Origin: Bin87 sp965116565
GTDB lineage: Bacteria; Chloroflexota; Dehalococcoidia; Lucifugimonadales; UBA3495
Assembly: GCA_965116565.1 (NCBI GenBank)
Contig: OZ220699.1
Location: forward strand, 2,294,001 to 2,358,000
Direction: 5' to 3'
DNA length: 64,000 nt
Shown here: positions 40,903 to 48,550 of the stretch, piece by piece
Layout: every line of letters starts with the position of its first letter
How positions within the stretch are numbered: position 1 is the first letter of the stretch
Made by a program: the position numbers and the translations under genes
Notes under the pieces: model-generated
What the model was told of the DNA's origin: nothing
The model's database searches: none
The model's input: only the letters and a program-made list of their open reading frames with translations

Positions 40903-42120
40903 ATGAGCACAGTGGCAGTGGAGGTGGTGTACCGGGGGATTTTCCAGAAAACCCTGGCCCGGAACATCGTCCGCACCATCGTTTTTGCCGCCCGTAAAGA
41001 AGGCAAAATAGGGACCGCATTCGGACGCTATGGCGACTCGCCGGAACGCAACGGCATTCCCGCCAAGCAGTTCGCCATCGTATCCGACAGTCCCGAAGAA
41101 CTTGAAGAAAACCTGGCCGTTTACGAAGCCCGGGAAGTCGACGTAACCATCAACGTCGATGACACCATGTGCAAGGGCGTCGAATCCTGGGCCTGGTACG
41201 GCTTGCAGCCGATAAACGCCCTGACCAAGGCGGGCGGTACCCTGATCGTTACCTCGCGCCAGGCCGCGGACGCCCTCATCGAGGACATTCACCAGAAGGA
41301 CTCGGCGTACAACCTGGCGATAGTTCCGGCCTCCACCAGTTTCTCAGGCCTCTGGGTTTACAAGGACGACCATACTGACGTTCGCATCCTGGGCGCTCTG
41401 GCCAAGGTATGCCCAGAGTTGGTCAGCCTGGATTCCATGATCGCCGCCCTGGAAGACCAGGGTTGGGGTGGCCTCAAGCTGAGGTCCGCCCGCAACACCC
41501 ACGACCGTCTGGTGTCCCGCCCTGTGGAACCGGGCGAAGGCAACGATGACGAGCCGTTCAGCTTCGACCTTCCTGGCTGGACCACGATGGAAGAAGGACT
41601 GGTCATCAGAGGTGTTGAACACGGCACCGGTTTCCGTGGCGGCGCCCTGGCGGAAGGGTACGACCCCATCCGCTCCAATGCGTCAGGAGACAGCAGTTAC
41701 GAGCCCACCCGCAACGCGGTGTTCAAGAAGTTCAGCACCCGTTCAATGCGGCCGGTCATCAATTTCGACACTTGCATCAAGTGCACCCTGTGCTGGCTGC
41801 AATGCCCCGATACCTGCTTCGACGTGACGCCGGACGGGCTGTACGACGCCAACATGGAGGCCTGTTGTGGTTGCGCGGTCTGCGAAGCCGTTTGCCCGGT
41901 TCCCGACTGCATCACCATGGTCAACGAAGCAGAATTCAATGACAACAACAGTCAGTGGGAGCATTGGACCCAGGACAAGGACGGTTACCATCGCTGGATG
42001 ACCGATCTTATCCAGGTGCAAAAAGACAAGGACGCGACCCGCAGCCACGGTTACCACAGCCCCGGCACTTACGAAGCCGAATCTGACGCCGAGGTTGCTC
42101 TGACCGGAGACGATGACTAA
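40903..42120 (+). CDS. 2-oxoacid:ferredoxin oxidoreductase, fused gamma-delta subunit (oxalate-type)
   Basis: A 405-residue subunit joining two modules that are separate in many PFORs. Residues 1-190 are the gamma (domain III) fold (VEVVYRGIFQKTLARNIVRTIVFAA, VDVTINVDDTMCKGVESWAWYGLQPINAL). Residues about 280-345 are a two-cluster ferredoxin: C291-x2-C294-x2-C297-x3-C301 and C321-x2-C324-x2-C327-x3-C331, each followed by a later Cys. These two [4Fe-4S] clusters pass electrons from the third cluster in the beta subunit to ferredoxin. A single fused gamma-delta chain with separate alpha and beta chains is the architecture known for oxalate oxidoreductase. The next gene overlaps by one base (TAATG). 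Confidence 0.88.
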   Translation: MSTVAVEVVYRGIFQKTLARNIVRTIVFAARKEGKIGTAFGRYGDSPERNGIPAKQFAIVSDSPEELEENLAVYEAREVDVTINVDDTMCKGVESWAWYGLQPINALTKAGGTLIVTSRQAADALIEDIHQKDSAYNLAIVPASTSFSGLWVYKDDHTDVRILGALAKVCPELVSLDSMIAALEDQGWGGLKLRSARNTHDRLVSRPVEPGEGNDDEPFSFDLPGWTTMEEGLVIRGVEHGTGFRGGALAEGYDPIRSNASGDSSYEPTRNAVFKKFSTRSMRPVINFDTCIKCTLCWLQCPDTCFDVTPDGLYDANMEACCGCAVCEAVCPVPDCITMVNEAEFNDNNSQWEHWTQDKDGYHRWMTDLIQVQKDKDATRSHGYHSPGTYEAESDAEVALTGDDD

Positions 42121-43337
42121 TGGCTACCCAGACCCTCAACCAGACGGAGCGCGAGGAGCTCATCAGCGGTAGCGAGGCCATCGCCATCGCCTGTTCCCTC
42201 GCCGACGTCGACGTGATCACCGCATACCCCATCCGGCCGTACGACACGGTGATGCAGTACGTGTCCAAGTTGAAGGCCGATGGCGCATTCGATTGCGATT
42301 TCATCGTGGCCGAAAGCGAGCACTCCCAGTTCGAAATAGTCAAACATGCCTCCGCCGTCGGCGCGCGGACCTTCTGTGGTTCCAGCGGCGTGGGCTGGTT
42401 TTACGCGTTCGAGGCGATCACCGTAACCGCCGGCTTGCGCCTCCCCGTGGTCGCCATGGTCGGCAATCGCGCCCTGGACGACCCTGGCGCTTTCGGCGTT
42501 GAGCACAACGACGCCATGGCCGTTCGCGACCTGGGCTGGATGCTGTACTGGGTTGGCACTGCTCAGGAAGCGCTCGATACTGCGCTGTTGGCATGGCGCG
42601 TAGCCGAAGACCCCCGGGTTTTCCTGCCGGCGGCGATCTCCTGCGACGGGTCCTTCCTGACCCACTCGCAGGCCATCGTCAACGTGCCCACCCAGGAACA
42701 GGTGGACCAGTACCTCCCCCGGTATGACCGTGGCCGCCTGTTGCTCCACCCCGACAACCCGATCACCGTCGCGCCCCAGGTCAACGAAGACTGGCTCATG
42801 GAAATCCGCATGCAGACGGATGATGCCATGCGTCGCTGCAGCGACGTGATCAAAGAAGCCTACGAAGAGTTCAAACAGGTCTTCGGCCGCGGCGACCCCA
42901 GCCCGTTTATCGAAGAGTACATGACCGAAGATGCCGACATCGTCTTCGTCGGAATGGGCACGCTCGCCATGCCAGTTCGCGTGGCGGTGCGACGCATGCG
43001 GGAGCGGGGCGTTAAGGTCGGTTTCGTCCGCGTCAAGTTCTTCCGGCCGTTCGCGACTGATGAGGTTCGGGATGCGCTCAGCCACTGCAAAGCCGTTGCC
43101 GTGGTTGACCGCGACTATTCCTACGGTTCGCCCTCTTACGGAGGAGTGCTGTTCAACGAAGTTCGCTCCGCGTTGTATGAATTGGACCAGCGTCCATTGG
43201 TTCAGAGCTTCATCGCCGGTCTGGGAGGTCGCGAGGTTCTGGTGAGGGACGTTGAAGAAATGGCTCAGATGGCCCAGGATTCCATCGACGCCGGCAAGGT
43301 CAAGCAAGTAAACACCTGGATTGGTGTCCGCGAATAG
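42120..43337 (+). CDS. 2-oxoacid:ferredoxin oxidoreductase alpha subunit, oxalate oxidoreductase-like
   Basis: A 405-residue PFOR-type alpha chain (domains I and II). Its N-terminal domain reads GSEAIAIACSLADVDVITAYPIRPYDT; the family's YPITP motif, whose Thr binds pyruvate, is replaced by YPIRP at residues 36-40. That Arg (R39) is the substitution described in Moorella oxalate oxidoreductase, where it binds the second carboxylate. The Glu contacting TPP is in FIVAESEHSQFEIVKHASAVGART. The domain II pattern VFVGMGTLAMPVRVAVRRMRERGVKVGFVRVKFFRPF is normal. Together with the neighbours this makes oxidation of oxalate to two CO2, with reduction of ferredoxin, the leading hypothesis. Confidence 0.88.
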   Translation: MATQTLNQTEREELISGSEAIAIACSLADVDVITAYPIRPYDTVMQYVSKLKADGAFDCDFIVAESEHSQFEIVKHASAVGARTFCGSSGVGWFYAFEAITVTAGLRLPVVAMVGNRALDDPGAFGVEHNDAMAVRDLGWMLYWVGTAQEALDTALLAWRVAEDPRVFLPAAISCDGSFLTHSQAIVNVPTQEQVDQYLPRYDRGRLLLHPDNPITVAPQVNEDWLMEIRMQTDDAMRRCSDVIKEAYEEFKQVFGRGDPSPFIEEYMTEDADIVFVGMGTLAMPVRVAVRRMRERGVKVGFVRVKFFRPFATDEVRDALSHCKAVAVVDRDYSYGSPSYGGVLFNEVRSALYELDQRPLVQSFIAGLGGREVLVRDVEEMAQMAQDSIDAGKVKQVNTWIGVRE

Positions 43338-43347
43338 GAGAGCCGCT

Positions 43348-44346
43348 ATGACTACTATGATCACCCAGGACCTCCCCCAGGTCAGGGGAGTCAAACAGAT
43401 CCCGGTGTTCGAGGGCTTTACCTCCGGGCACCGTACCTGCCAGGGTTGCGAGTCCGCGTTGGTGATGCGGCTCATGATCAAGGCCGCCGGACCCCGCACC
43501 ATCGTGGTCGGCAGCACCGGATGCATGTATGTCGCCAACACCACCTACTACAGCACTCCGTGGGTTGTGCCGTGGATGCACACCCAGCTGGGCTCCAGCG
43601 GTTCCGCCGCGACGGGTACCGCCGCCGGCCTCGCGTCATTGATGCGCAAGGGCAAGATGCAGGAGGAACCCATCAACGTCATCGCGTTCTGCGGCGACGG
43701 AGGCGGCGTGGACATGGGCCTGTCCGCCATTTCCGCAGCCCTCCAGCACGATGAGTACAACCTGCTCATTCTTTGCTACGACAACGAGTCGTACGCCAAC
43801 ACCGATATTCAGGTCTCGGGCTCGAGCCCGTGGGGAGCAAACTCCACGTTCTCGCCCCCAGGCAAGGTCCACCGCATCATGAACCGCCGGTGGAAGAAGA
43901 ATACGGTGCCGATGCTTGCCGCCGGTCATCCCGATGTCCGGTATGTCGCGACCGCCTGCGGCTCCTACGGGCCGGACTTCACCAACAAGATCCGCCGCGC
44001 CCTGACCATCGGTGGCCCGACCTTCATCCACAGCATCGATCCCTGCCCCAAGGGTTGGGACTACGATCCCAAGTATTCCCACGAACTGGGCATGCTGGCC
44101 GTGGAGACCGGCATCTGGGTCCAATACGAAATCATTGATGGCGAGCTCATCCTGAACGGGCCGTCCCGCGCGATAGCCCGTGGTATCCGTCCGCGGAAAC
44201 CTGTCACCGAATACCTCCAGCGTCAGGGCCGCTTCGCCCACCTGACCGATGATGACCTGAAGTTCTTCCAGGAGAAGATTGACGAGTCATGGGACAAGTG
44301 GTGGATTCCGGGTATTGTTCCCTTCGGGCCCCAGGAAGAGAGCTAA
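43348..44346 (+). CDS. 2-oxoacid:ferredoxin oxidoreductase beta subunit (TPP and [4Fe-4S])
   Basis: A 332-residue PFOR beta chain. SGHRTCQGCESALVMR gives the first Cys pair (C31, C34) of the proximal [4Fe-4S] cluster, with further Cys in STGCMY and IDPCPKGW. The TPP-Mg signature is FCGDGGGVDMGLSAIS with CYDNESYANTDIQ, where pyruvate enzymes have NEAYMNTG. The C-terminal extension (PFGPQEES) is short, like other anaerobic-type enzymes that lack the long oxygen-protective domain. The ATG is preceded by ATAGGAG. It is the last gene of the three-gene operon; a strong terminator follows. Confidence 0.9.
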   Translation: MTTMITQDLPQVRGVKQIPVFEGFTSGHRTCQGCESALVMRLMIKAAGPRTIVVGSTGCMYVANTTYYSTPWVVPWMHTQLGSSGSAATGTAAGLASLMRKGKMQEEPINVIAFCGDGGGVDMGLSAISAALQHDEYNLLILCYDNESYANTDIQVSGSSPWGANSTFSPPGKVHRIMNRRWKKNTVPMLAAGHPDVRYVATACGSYGPDFTNKIRRALTIGGPTFIHSIDPCPKGWDYDPKYSHELGMLAVETGIWVQYEIIDGELILNGPSRAIARGIRPRKPVTEYLQRQGRFAHLTDDDLKFFQEKIDESWDKWWIPGIVPFGPQEES

Positions 44347-44395
44347 ACGTTCGCGCATCGTGCGAATTTTCGGCCCAAGCTTGGGAAGAATATCG

Positions 44396-44424
44396 TCGGG
44401 GGCGGGGTGTCATTCCGCCCCCGA
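44396..44424 (+). terminator. Terminator of the oxidoreductase operon
   Basis: A perfect 10-bp stem (TCGGGGGCGG with CCGCCCCCGA) has a 9-base loop, 49 bases after the beta-subunit stop. A second weaker hairpin (TTCGC/GCGAA with TTTT after it) lies at about 44350-44371. Confidence 0.7.
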
Positions 44425-44467
44425 AGTCGTGTGACTGATTTCCATTTTTAAAATGTGACAGATTATA

Positions 44468-44495
44468 TTGACCATTGACATTGTTGTGCTAAACT
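44468..44495 (+). promoter_or_regulatory. AT-rich promoter with tandem heptamer
   Basis: TTGACC (44468-44473) and TAAACT (44490-44495, within GTGCTAAACT) are 16 bases apart. The heptamer ATTGACC/ATTGACA is repeated in tandem at 44467-44480. The surrounding 80 bases are far more AT-rich than the rest of the window. Confidence 0.5.
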
Positions 44496-44526
44496 CAATC
44501 ATTATTAGATTTTGAGAGGCTCCGCA

Positions 44527-45042
44527 ATGGTGAAGGTCGCACTAACAATAGAGGGCGACGCCGAAGAAGTGATCGCCGCTATTCGTAAACTGGCTGTAGG
44601 TGACTTGGCGACCGTAACGGCAACGGCCGAAAGTATTGATGATGACTCCGGTGAGACAGAAGTAGAAGTATCTCCACCCTCGAATGCCGCCACATCTGCC
44701 GCGCCTCCCGTGCCGGAAGGTCGATGGTCTATTGACCATGTACGTACTTTCTGGAGGTATTTGGCGCCCAATGCTCAGCAGGTGTACCACCGGGTTGCTC
44801 ATAGCAACGGGTACGTGATGTCGCGTCAGTCCTTGTTGGATTCCATGGGACTGACCGAACGCCAACTATCGGGACAAATGTCGTCCGTCGGGCACTCGGT
44901 TCGCCGGATTCGGAATGTGCACAACATCGCACTCCCGCACCCGATGACGTTTGATCAATCCAGCGACGATTACAAGATGCTGCCCGATGTCGCCGACGCC
45001 ATCGTGCGTCTGAATTTGGTCCCCAATGCGTCGGACGACTGA
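44527..45042 (+). CDS. Hypothetical protein with possible winged-helix segment
   Basis: A 171-residue protein. The first 35 residues (VKVALTIEGDAEEVIAAIRKLAVG) resemble a small beta-alpha domain. An acidic, Ser/Pro-rich linker (about 45-70) follows. The second half has RVAHSNGYVMSRQSLLDSMGLTERQLSGQMSSVGHSVRRI, a pattern like a helix-turn-helix in which LTERQLSGQMSSVG would be the recognition helix. This is not strong enough for a family call. It lies between the oxidoreductase operon and the hydroxy-acid oxidase with its own AT-rich promoter, and could regulate either. The start ATG has GAGAGG upstream. Confidence 0.65.
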   Translation: MVKVALTIEGDAEEVIAAIRKLAVGDLATVTATAESIDDDSGETEVEVSPPSNAATSAAPPVPEGRWSIDHVRTFWRYLAPNAQQVYHRVAHSNGYVMSRQSLLDSMGLTERQLSGQMSSVGHSVRRIRNVHNIALPHPMTFDQSSDDYKMLPDVADAIVRLNLVPNASDD

Positions 45043-45069
45043 CGCAATCCAAGTTAAAGGAGATGCCGG

Positions 45070-46191
45070 ATGAGACTGGATCCCATCAATCTTTATGACT
45101 ACGAGGCACGAGCTAAGCAAGTCCTCCCTCACAACAACTGGGAGTTCATCGAAGCGGGTTCGATGGACGAGATCACCACTGCCCGCAATCGTTCCGCCTT
45201 CGAAGCGTTGACTCTGCGGCCTCGTTTCATGCGCGACACCACGGAGCGCAAGGTTTCTACCACGGTGCTGGGTCAGGATATCAGCTTCCCGGTCATGATT
45301 GCTCCCACCGGCGGCCACGGCAACGCTCACCCCGATGCGGAGTGTGCCACCGTTCGCGGCGCGGGCATGTCGAACACTCTGATGATGTGCAGCACCTCGT
45401 CCAACTGCAGCCTGGAAGAGATAGCGGACGCTGCGACCGGTCCCATATGGTTCCAGCTCTATCACCGGGGTTACGACCTGACCGAGAACCTCGTCAAACG
45501 AGCCGAAGCCGCCGGTTTCAAGGCTATCGTGCTGACAGTGGATACGCCCGCGCCCAGTCCCAAGGAACGTGACGTGCGCAACCGCTATCAGCGACCCGGC
45601 GAGCTTGGCAACTTCCGCGAACAGCAGGATCGGCTGTCGGAAGTCAGTGGCACCGACGAGTCCCCTACCTGGGAGATGCCTCAATCGCCGCCGCTGACCT
45701 GGCAGGAAATCGAGTGGCTGCGTGGCCTGACCGACCTCCCCCTTGTACTCAAAGGCGTGCGCGTCGCTGAGGACGCAAGGATGGCGGTTGATCACGGTGT
45801 CAACGGCATCCTCGTCTCCACCCACGGTGGCCGTCAGTTGGACAGCACAATGTCCAGCATCGAAATGGTCCCCGAGATCGTCGCCGCGACCGCGGGCAAG
45901 GCCGAGGTCTACGTCGACTCCGGCGTCCGCCGTGGCAGCGACGTGCTGAAGGCCCTCGCCCTGGGCGCCACCGCCGTCGCCGTGGGCCGCCCCCTGTATT
46001 GGGGTCTTGCGGTCAACGGAGCCGAAGGCGTCCACCACATGCTCGAACTGCTGCGCGAAGAGTTCAATCGCGCCATGGCCTATTGCGGCCAGAACAGCGT
46101 GGATGATCTCGAAGATCGGCTGCTAAACATCCCGCGCGAGTGGGGCCCCTTCCGCACGGAGAACGACATCGCAGAGCACCTGCCGTTCTGA
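45070..46191 (+). CDS. FMN-dependent alpha-hydroxy-acid oxidase (glycolate/lactate oxidase family)
   Basis: A 373-residue TIM-barrel flavoenzyme. FMN and substrate segments are clear: FPVMIAPTGGHGNAHPDAE, IWFQLYHRGYDL (the Tyr of the substrate pocket, Y131), IVLTVDTP, LVLKGVR (FMN Lys, K228), and the catalytic His H252 with Arg in STHGGRQLDS. VYVDSGVRRGSDVLKALALGATAVAVGRP binds the FMN phosphate. Two positions differ from plant glycolate oxidase: its Tyr24 is Phe here, and the LGRREAD loop is SPKERD, so the acid oxidised is uncertain. It oxidises a 2-hydroxy acid to a 2-oxo acid, using O2 or a quinone. An AAAGGAG site precedes the ATG. Glycolate to glyoxylate would feed the neighbouring C2-acid enzymes. 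Confidence 0.9.
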   Translation: MRLDPINLYDYEARAKQVLPHNNWEFIEAGSMDEITTARNRSAFEALTLRPRFMRDTTERKVSTTVLGQDISFPVMIAPTGGHGNAHPDAECATVRGAGMSNTLMMCSTSSNCSLEEIADAATGPIWFQLYHRGYDLTENLVKRAEAAGFKAIVLTVDTPAPSPKERDVRNRYQRPGELGNFREQQDRLSEVSGTDESPTWEMPQSPPLTWQEIEWLRGLTDLPLVLKGVRVAEDARMAVDHGVNGILVSTHGGRQLDSTMSSIEMVPEIVAATAGKAEVYVDSGVRRGSDVLKALALGATAVAVGRPLYWGLAVNGAEGVHHMLELLREEFNRAMAYCGQNSVDDLEDRLLNIPREWGPFRTENDIAEHLPF

Positions 46192-46211
46192 TTCCAAGTT
46201 CCCTGAAGTTC

Positions 46212-46244
46212 AAGGGAGCGGGCCATTGGCTCGCTCCCTTTTTG
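46212..46244 (+). terminator. Rho-independent terminator
   Basis: A 9-bp stem (AAGGGAGCG/CGCTCCCTT) is extended inward by a G-T pair and GCC/GGC around an ATT loop, followed by a T-run (TTTTTG). It lies 20 bases after the hydroxy-acid oxidase stop and is the best-formed terminator in the window. Confidence 0.9.
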
Positions 46245-46264
46245 TTCGGACTGACCCGTAGTGA

Positions 46265-47059
46265 TCAGTCGTCAGCGGCGGCTGCCACGTCCAGGTCGAG
46301 CGAAGCGATGAATGCGATCAGCAGGCCGTTGAACACCTCTGCCTGCTCGTAATGGGTCGAATGTGCCGCCCCGGGAACCACCTCAAACCGACTGCCCGGG
46401 ATCAGGCGGTGAACCGCCTCGATCACGTGCACCGGGAATATCTTGTCCTCTTCGCCCACCACCAAAAGCGTGGGCACGTTCATCCGGGCCAAATCCGACG
46501 CTTGCGGCCCGTCCGGATTCTGGAACAGACCGGAAACCACTGTCACCGGCATGGGTTGGTTGATCCGCCCAATCGAGCCGAACAGGAAAGTCAGGTCCGG
46601 ATGTTGTTCGATGAACGAATCGCTCAGCGCCCGGCGGAACGGGTCTTCGGGTGGGTGGACGTCCGCAAGCAGTGAGACCACCGAGTGATCGCCTACGCCG
46701 CCCGTGGTGTCAGCCAGCACCAGACCCGCCACGCGTTCCGGACCATGCAGAGCCACCCCGAGAGACGATACTCCTCCCATCGATTGGGCAACCAAAACAG
46801 CCCGGTCGATGTCGAGATGGTCCAGCAAGGCCACCAGGTCTGCGGTTACCGTCTCGGGATCCGGGGGCGCTGCCGGCCCATCCGAGAGTCCCCAACCCCT
46901 TTGATCAAAAGTAACGCATCGGAAATCATTCTGGAAAGCCGCGACCTGCCGCCACCAGCTAAGGTGGTTCCCGCCGCGCCCGTGAGCGAAAACTATTGCC
47001 GGACCCGCCCCGTGGCTTTCGTAAAACAAGCGCGTCCCGTTGATCGTCGCGAAAGGCAT
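46265..47059 (-). CDS. Alpha/beta-fold hydrolase
   Basis: A 264-residue hydrolase. It has the oxyanion-hole HGRGGNHLSWWRQ (HGxG-like), the nucleophile elbow VAQSMGGVSS with Ser, an acidic residue in LLVVGEEDKIFP and the catalytic His in VPGAAHSTHYEQ. The lid region is short. FDQRGWGLSDGP is typical of the haloalkane dehalogenase/esterase/C-C hydrolase branch. The start ATG at 47059 follows AAGGAG; an upstream ATG at 47095 belongs to a poorer context. The TenA-type gene lies just upstream on the same strand. The substrate is unknown. Confidence 0.9.
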   Translation of the reverse strand: MPFATINGTRLFYESHGAGPAIVFAHGRGGNHLSWWRQVAAFQNDFRCVTFDQRGWGLSDGPAAPPDPETVTADLVALLDHLDIDRAVLVAQSMGGVSSLGVALHGPERVAGLVLADTTGGVGDHSVVSLLADVHPPEDPFRRALSDSFIEQHPDLTFLFGSIGRINQPMPVTVVSGLFQNPDGPQASDLARMNVPTLLVVGEEDKIFPVHVIEAVHRLIPGSRFEVVPGAAHSTHYEQAEVFNGLLIAFIASLDLDVAAAADD

Positions 47060-47082
47060 TGCATAACTCCTTGCTTGCGGGC

Positions 47083-47736
47083 CTATACCGGCCACTGTTC
47101 CCGTCTGTACGCCGCGTCCCAGAACATGAACTCGTACCGACTGCTCACCATGAACGCGTATCGCATGGCTTCCCGTTCCTGGTCGCCAACTCGATCCGCC
47201 ATCTCATCGACGAATCCCGTCCACGCGTCCACGCTGGACTGCAAGAACCCCTCAACATAGAAACGCGTCCATTGGCCGTAAAGCGGATGTTCCGACTGGC
47301 CGACCTCATCCTTCAACAGATGGTATGTCCAGGGGCACGGCAGCAACGCCGCCGCCGCCGGACCAAGACCGTGGTGCGCTGCTATCGTCAGCATATGGTT
47401 GACATAAGCGGTGTTAGTGGGCGACCGTTCGGCCGACTCCACATCGCCCATCGTCAAGCCAGCCGCTTCAATCAGGCGATGGTGCAGCGGACGTTCCACC
47501 GGCGTCATCACCCGGTGCGCTAACTGTTGCAATAACTCCGGATCGGGCGCCTTTGCCAGCGCCATCGACACTGCGCGGCCAAATCCCTCAAGGTAATGGT
47601 AGTCCTGACCCAGGTAGTATTGAAACGTTTCCAGCGGCAGTGTCCCATCTTTGATTTCACGTAAAAACGGATGCCGGAAAATAGCTTCCCAGATCGGCTG
47701 CGCTTCTTCCCGGAGTGTCTGGCTGAAACCTGCCAT
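47083..47736 (-). CDS. tenA: TenA-family thiaminase II / thiamine salvage protein
   Basis: A 217-residue all-helical protein. The conserved TenA residues are present. The first helices read PIWEAIFRHPFLREIKDGTLPLETFQYYLGQDYHYLEGFGRA, with the Asp of the active site in QDYHYL. LLPCPWTYHLL contains the catalytic Cys, and the last helix carries SSRYEFMFWDAAY with the catalytic Glu. TenA converts aminopyrimidine degradation products of thiamine to the hydroxymethyl form, or cleaves thiamine. A salvage role fits a genome region with many TPP-dependent enzymes. The start ATG lies 9 bases after GAGGAG, within the end of the upstream gene. Confidence 0.9.
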   Translation of the reverse strand: MAGFSQTLREEAQPIWEAIFRHPFLREIKDGTLPLETFQYYLGQDYHYLEGFGRAVSMALAKAPDPELLQQLAHRVMTPVERPLHHRLIEAAGLTMGDVESAERSPTNTAYVNHMLTIAAHHGLGPAAAALLPCPWTYHLLKDEVGQSEHPLYGQWTRFYVEGFLQSSVDAWTGFVDEMADRVGDQEREAMRYAFMVSSRYEFMFWDAAYRREQWPV

Positions 47737-47747
47737 GGCGTCGCTCC

Positions 47748-48494
47748 TCAAAATGCCTCGTTGATCAACACGAGCTCAGCGTAGGATGCGTACCGACACC
47801 CAAAAGCCGCTCCCGCCTCTCTTGCGTGGGCCGTCAGAAATTCAAACGGGCTGTTCCCAACGTCCCCCAGGTTCTCCAGGTATGCCTTGTGCTCACGCAG
47901 CGAATTCAATCCTGTTTCCCAGTGCTCCGACACATCGACCGCGTGGGTTGGAATAGTCGAGCCGAATACCGCCACGAACCGCACTTCATTCCAGGGCTCA
48001 AGGCCTTCGGCCAGGAGTTCCGGGAATATCCAGCGATTACCGGCGTCCCGCGCGGCGTCAAAAACCGCCAGACCGACCCAGCGGTGGTCCGCCATGTTCA
48101 CGTGGCCGCTGAAAAACTGCTGATGGTGATTGATGGTCAGCACCACGTCGGGCCGGTGCCGCCGGATGGCTCTGCTGAGGTCTCGACGCAGTGCGGCGCT
48201 GTACTCGATGACGCCATCGGGATAGTCCAGAAACTCTACGGTATCGACGCCCACCACTCCCGCGCTGTTGATCTCTTCCTGCATGCGCAAAGGCCCCACA
48301 ACCGACGGATCCATCGAATCGATGCCCGCTTCGCCCTTGCTCACCATCAGGTACACCACGCGTTTGCCCTGGCTGGTCCACCTGGCCACGGCGGCGGCGC
48401 CCCCGTACTCGAGATCGTCCGGATGAGCCACTATGGCCAGCGCAGTTTGCCAATTCTCCGGAACTGCGGTCGATGGTGGTGAGTGTTGTTGCAT
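47748..48494 (-). CDS. PIG-L family deacetylase
   Basis: A 248-residue LmbE-like zinc N-deacetylase. The metal motif is AIVAHPDDLEYGGAAA (AHPDD), and the third ligand lies in NMADHRWVG (the family's NxDHxxxG). VVYLMVSKGEAG is the family's LTxGE-like segment, here SKGEAG. Members remove acetyl groups from N-acetylglucosamine conjugates such as mycothiol or bacillithiol precursors and from glycolipids. It is co-transcribed with TenA (12 bases between the stop and the TenA start). The ribosome site AGGAG is well placed. Confidence 0.9.
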   Translation of the reverse strand: MQQHSPPSTAVPENWQTALAIVAHPDDLEYGGAAAVARWTSQGKRVVYLMVSKGEAGIDSMDPSVVGPLRMQEEINSAGVVGVDTVEFLDYPDGVIEYSAALRRDLSRAIRRHRPDVVLTINHHQQFFSGHVNMADHRWVGLAVFDAARDAGNRWIFPELLAEGLEPWNEVRFVAVFGSTIPTHAVDVSEHWETGLNSLREHKAYLENLGDVGNSPFEFLTAHAREAGAAFGCRYASYAELVLINEAF

Positions 48495-48550
48495 GCGCGC
48501 TCCTTTTTGGATCGGTCAGTTGAGGAAAATAGGTTGAGTCGGGAAGGGAA

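Noticed and set aside
42117..43544. Long minus-strand ORF of 475 codons over the oxidoreductase alpha gene
   Set aside because: It lies antisense to an unmistakable PFOR-type gene; long antisense frames are common in GC-rich DNA. It has no family pattern and no ribosome site.
46651..47523. Overlapping plus-strand ORFs across the hydrolase and TenA genes
   Set aside because: They are antisense to clear hydrolase and TenA motifs and contain no recognisable domain.
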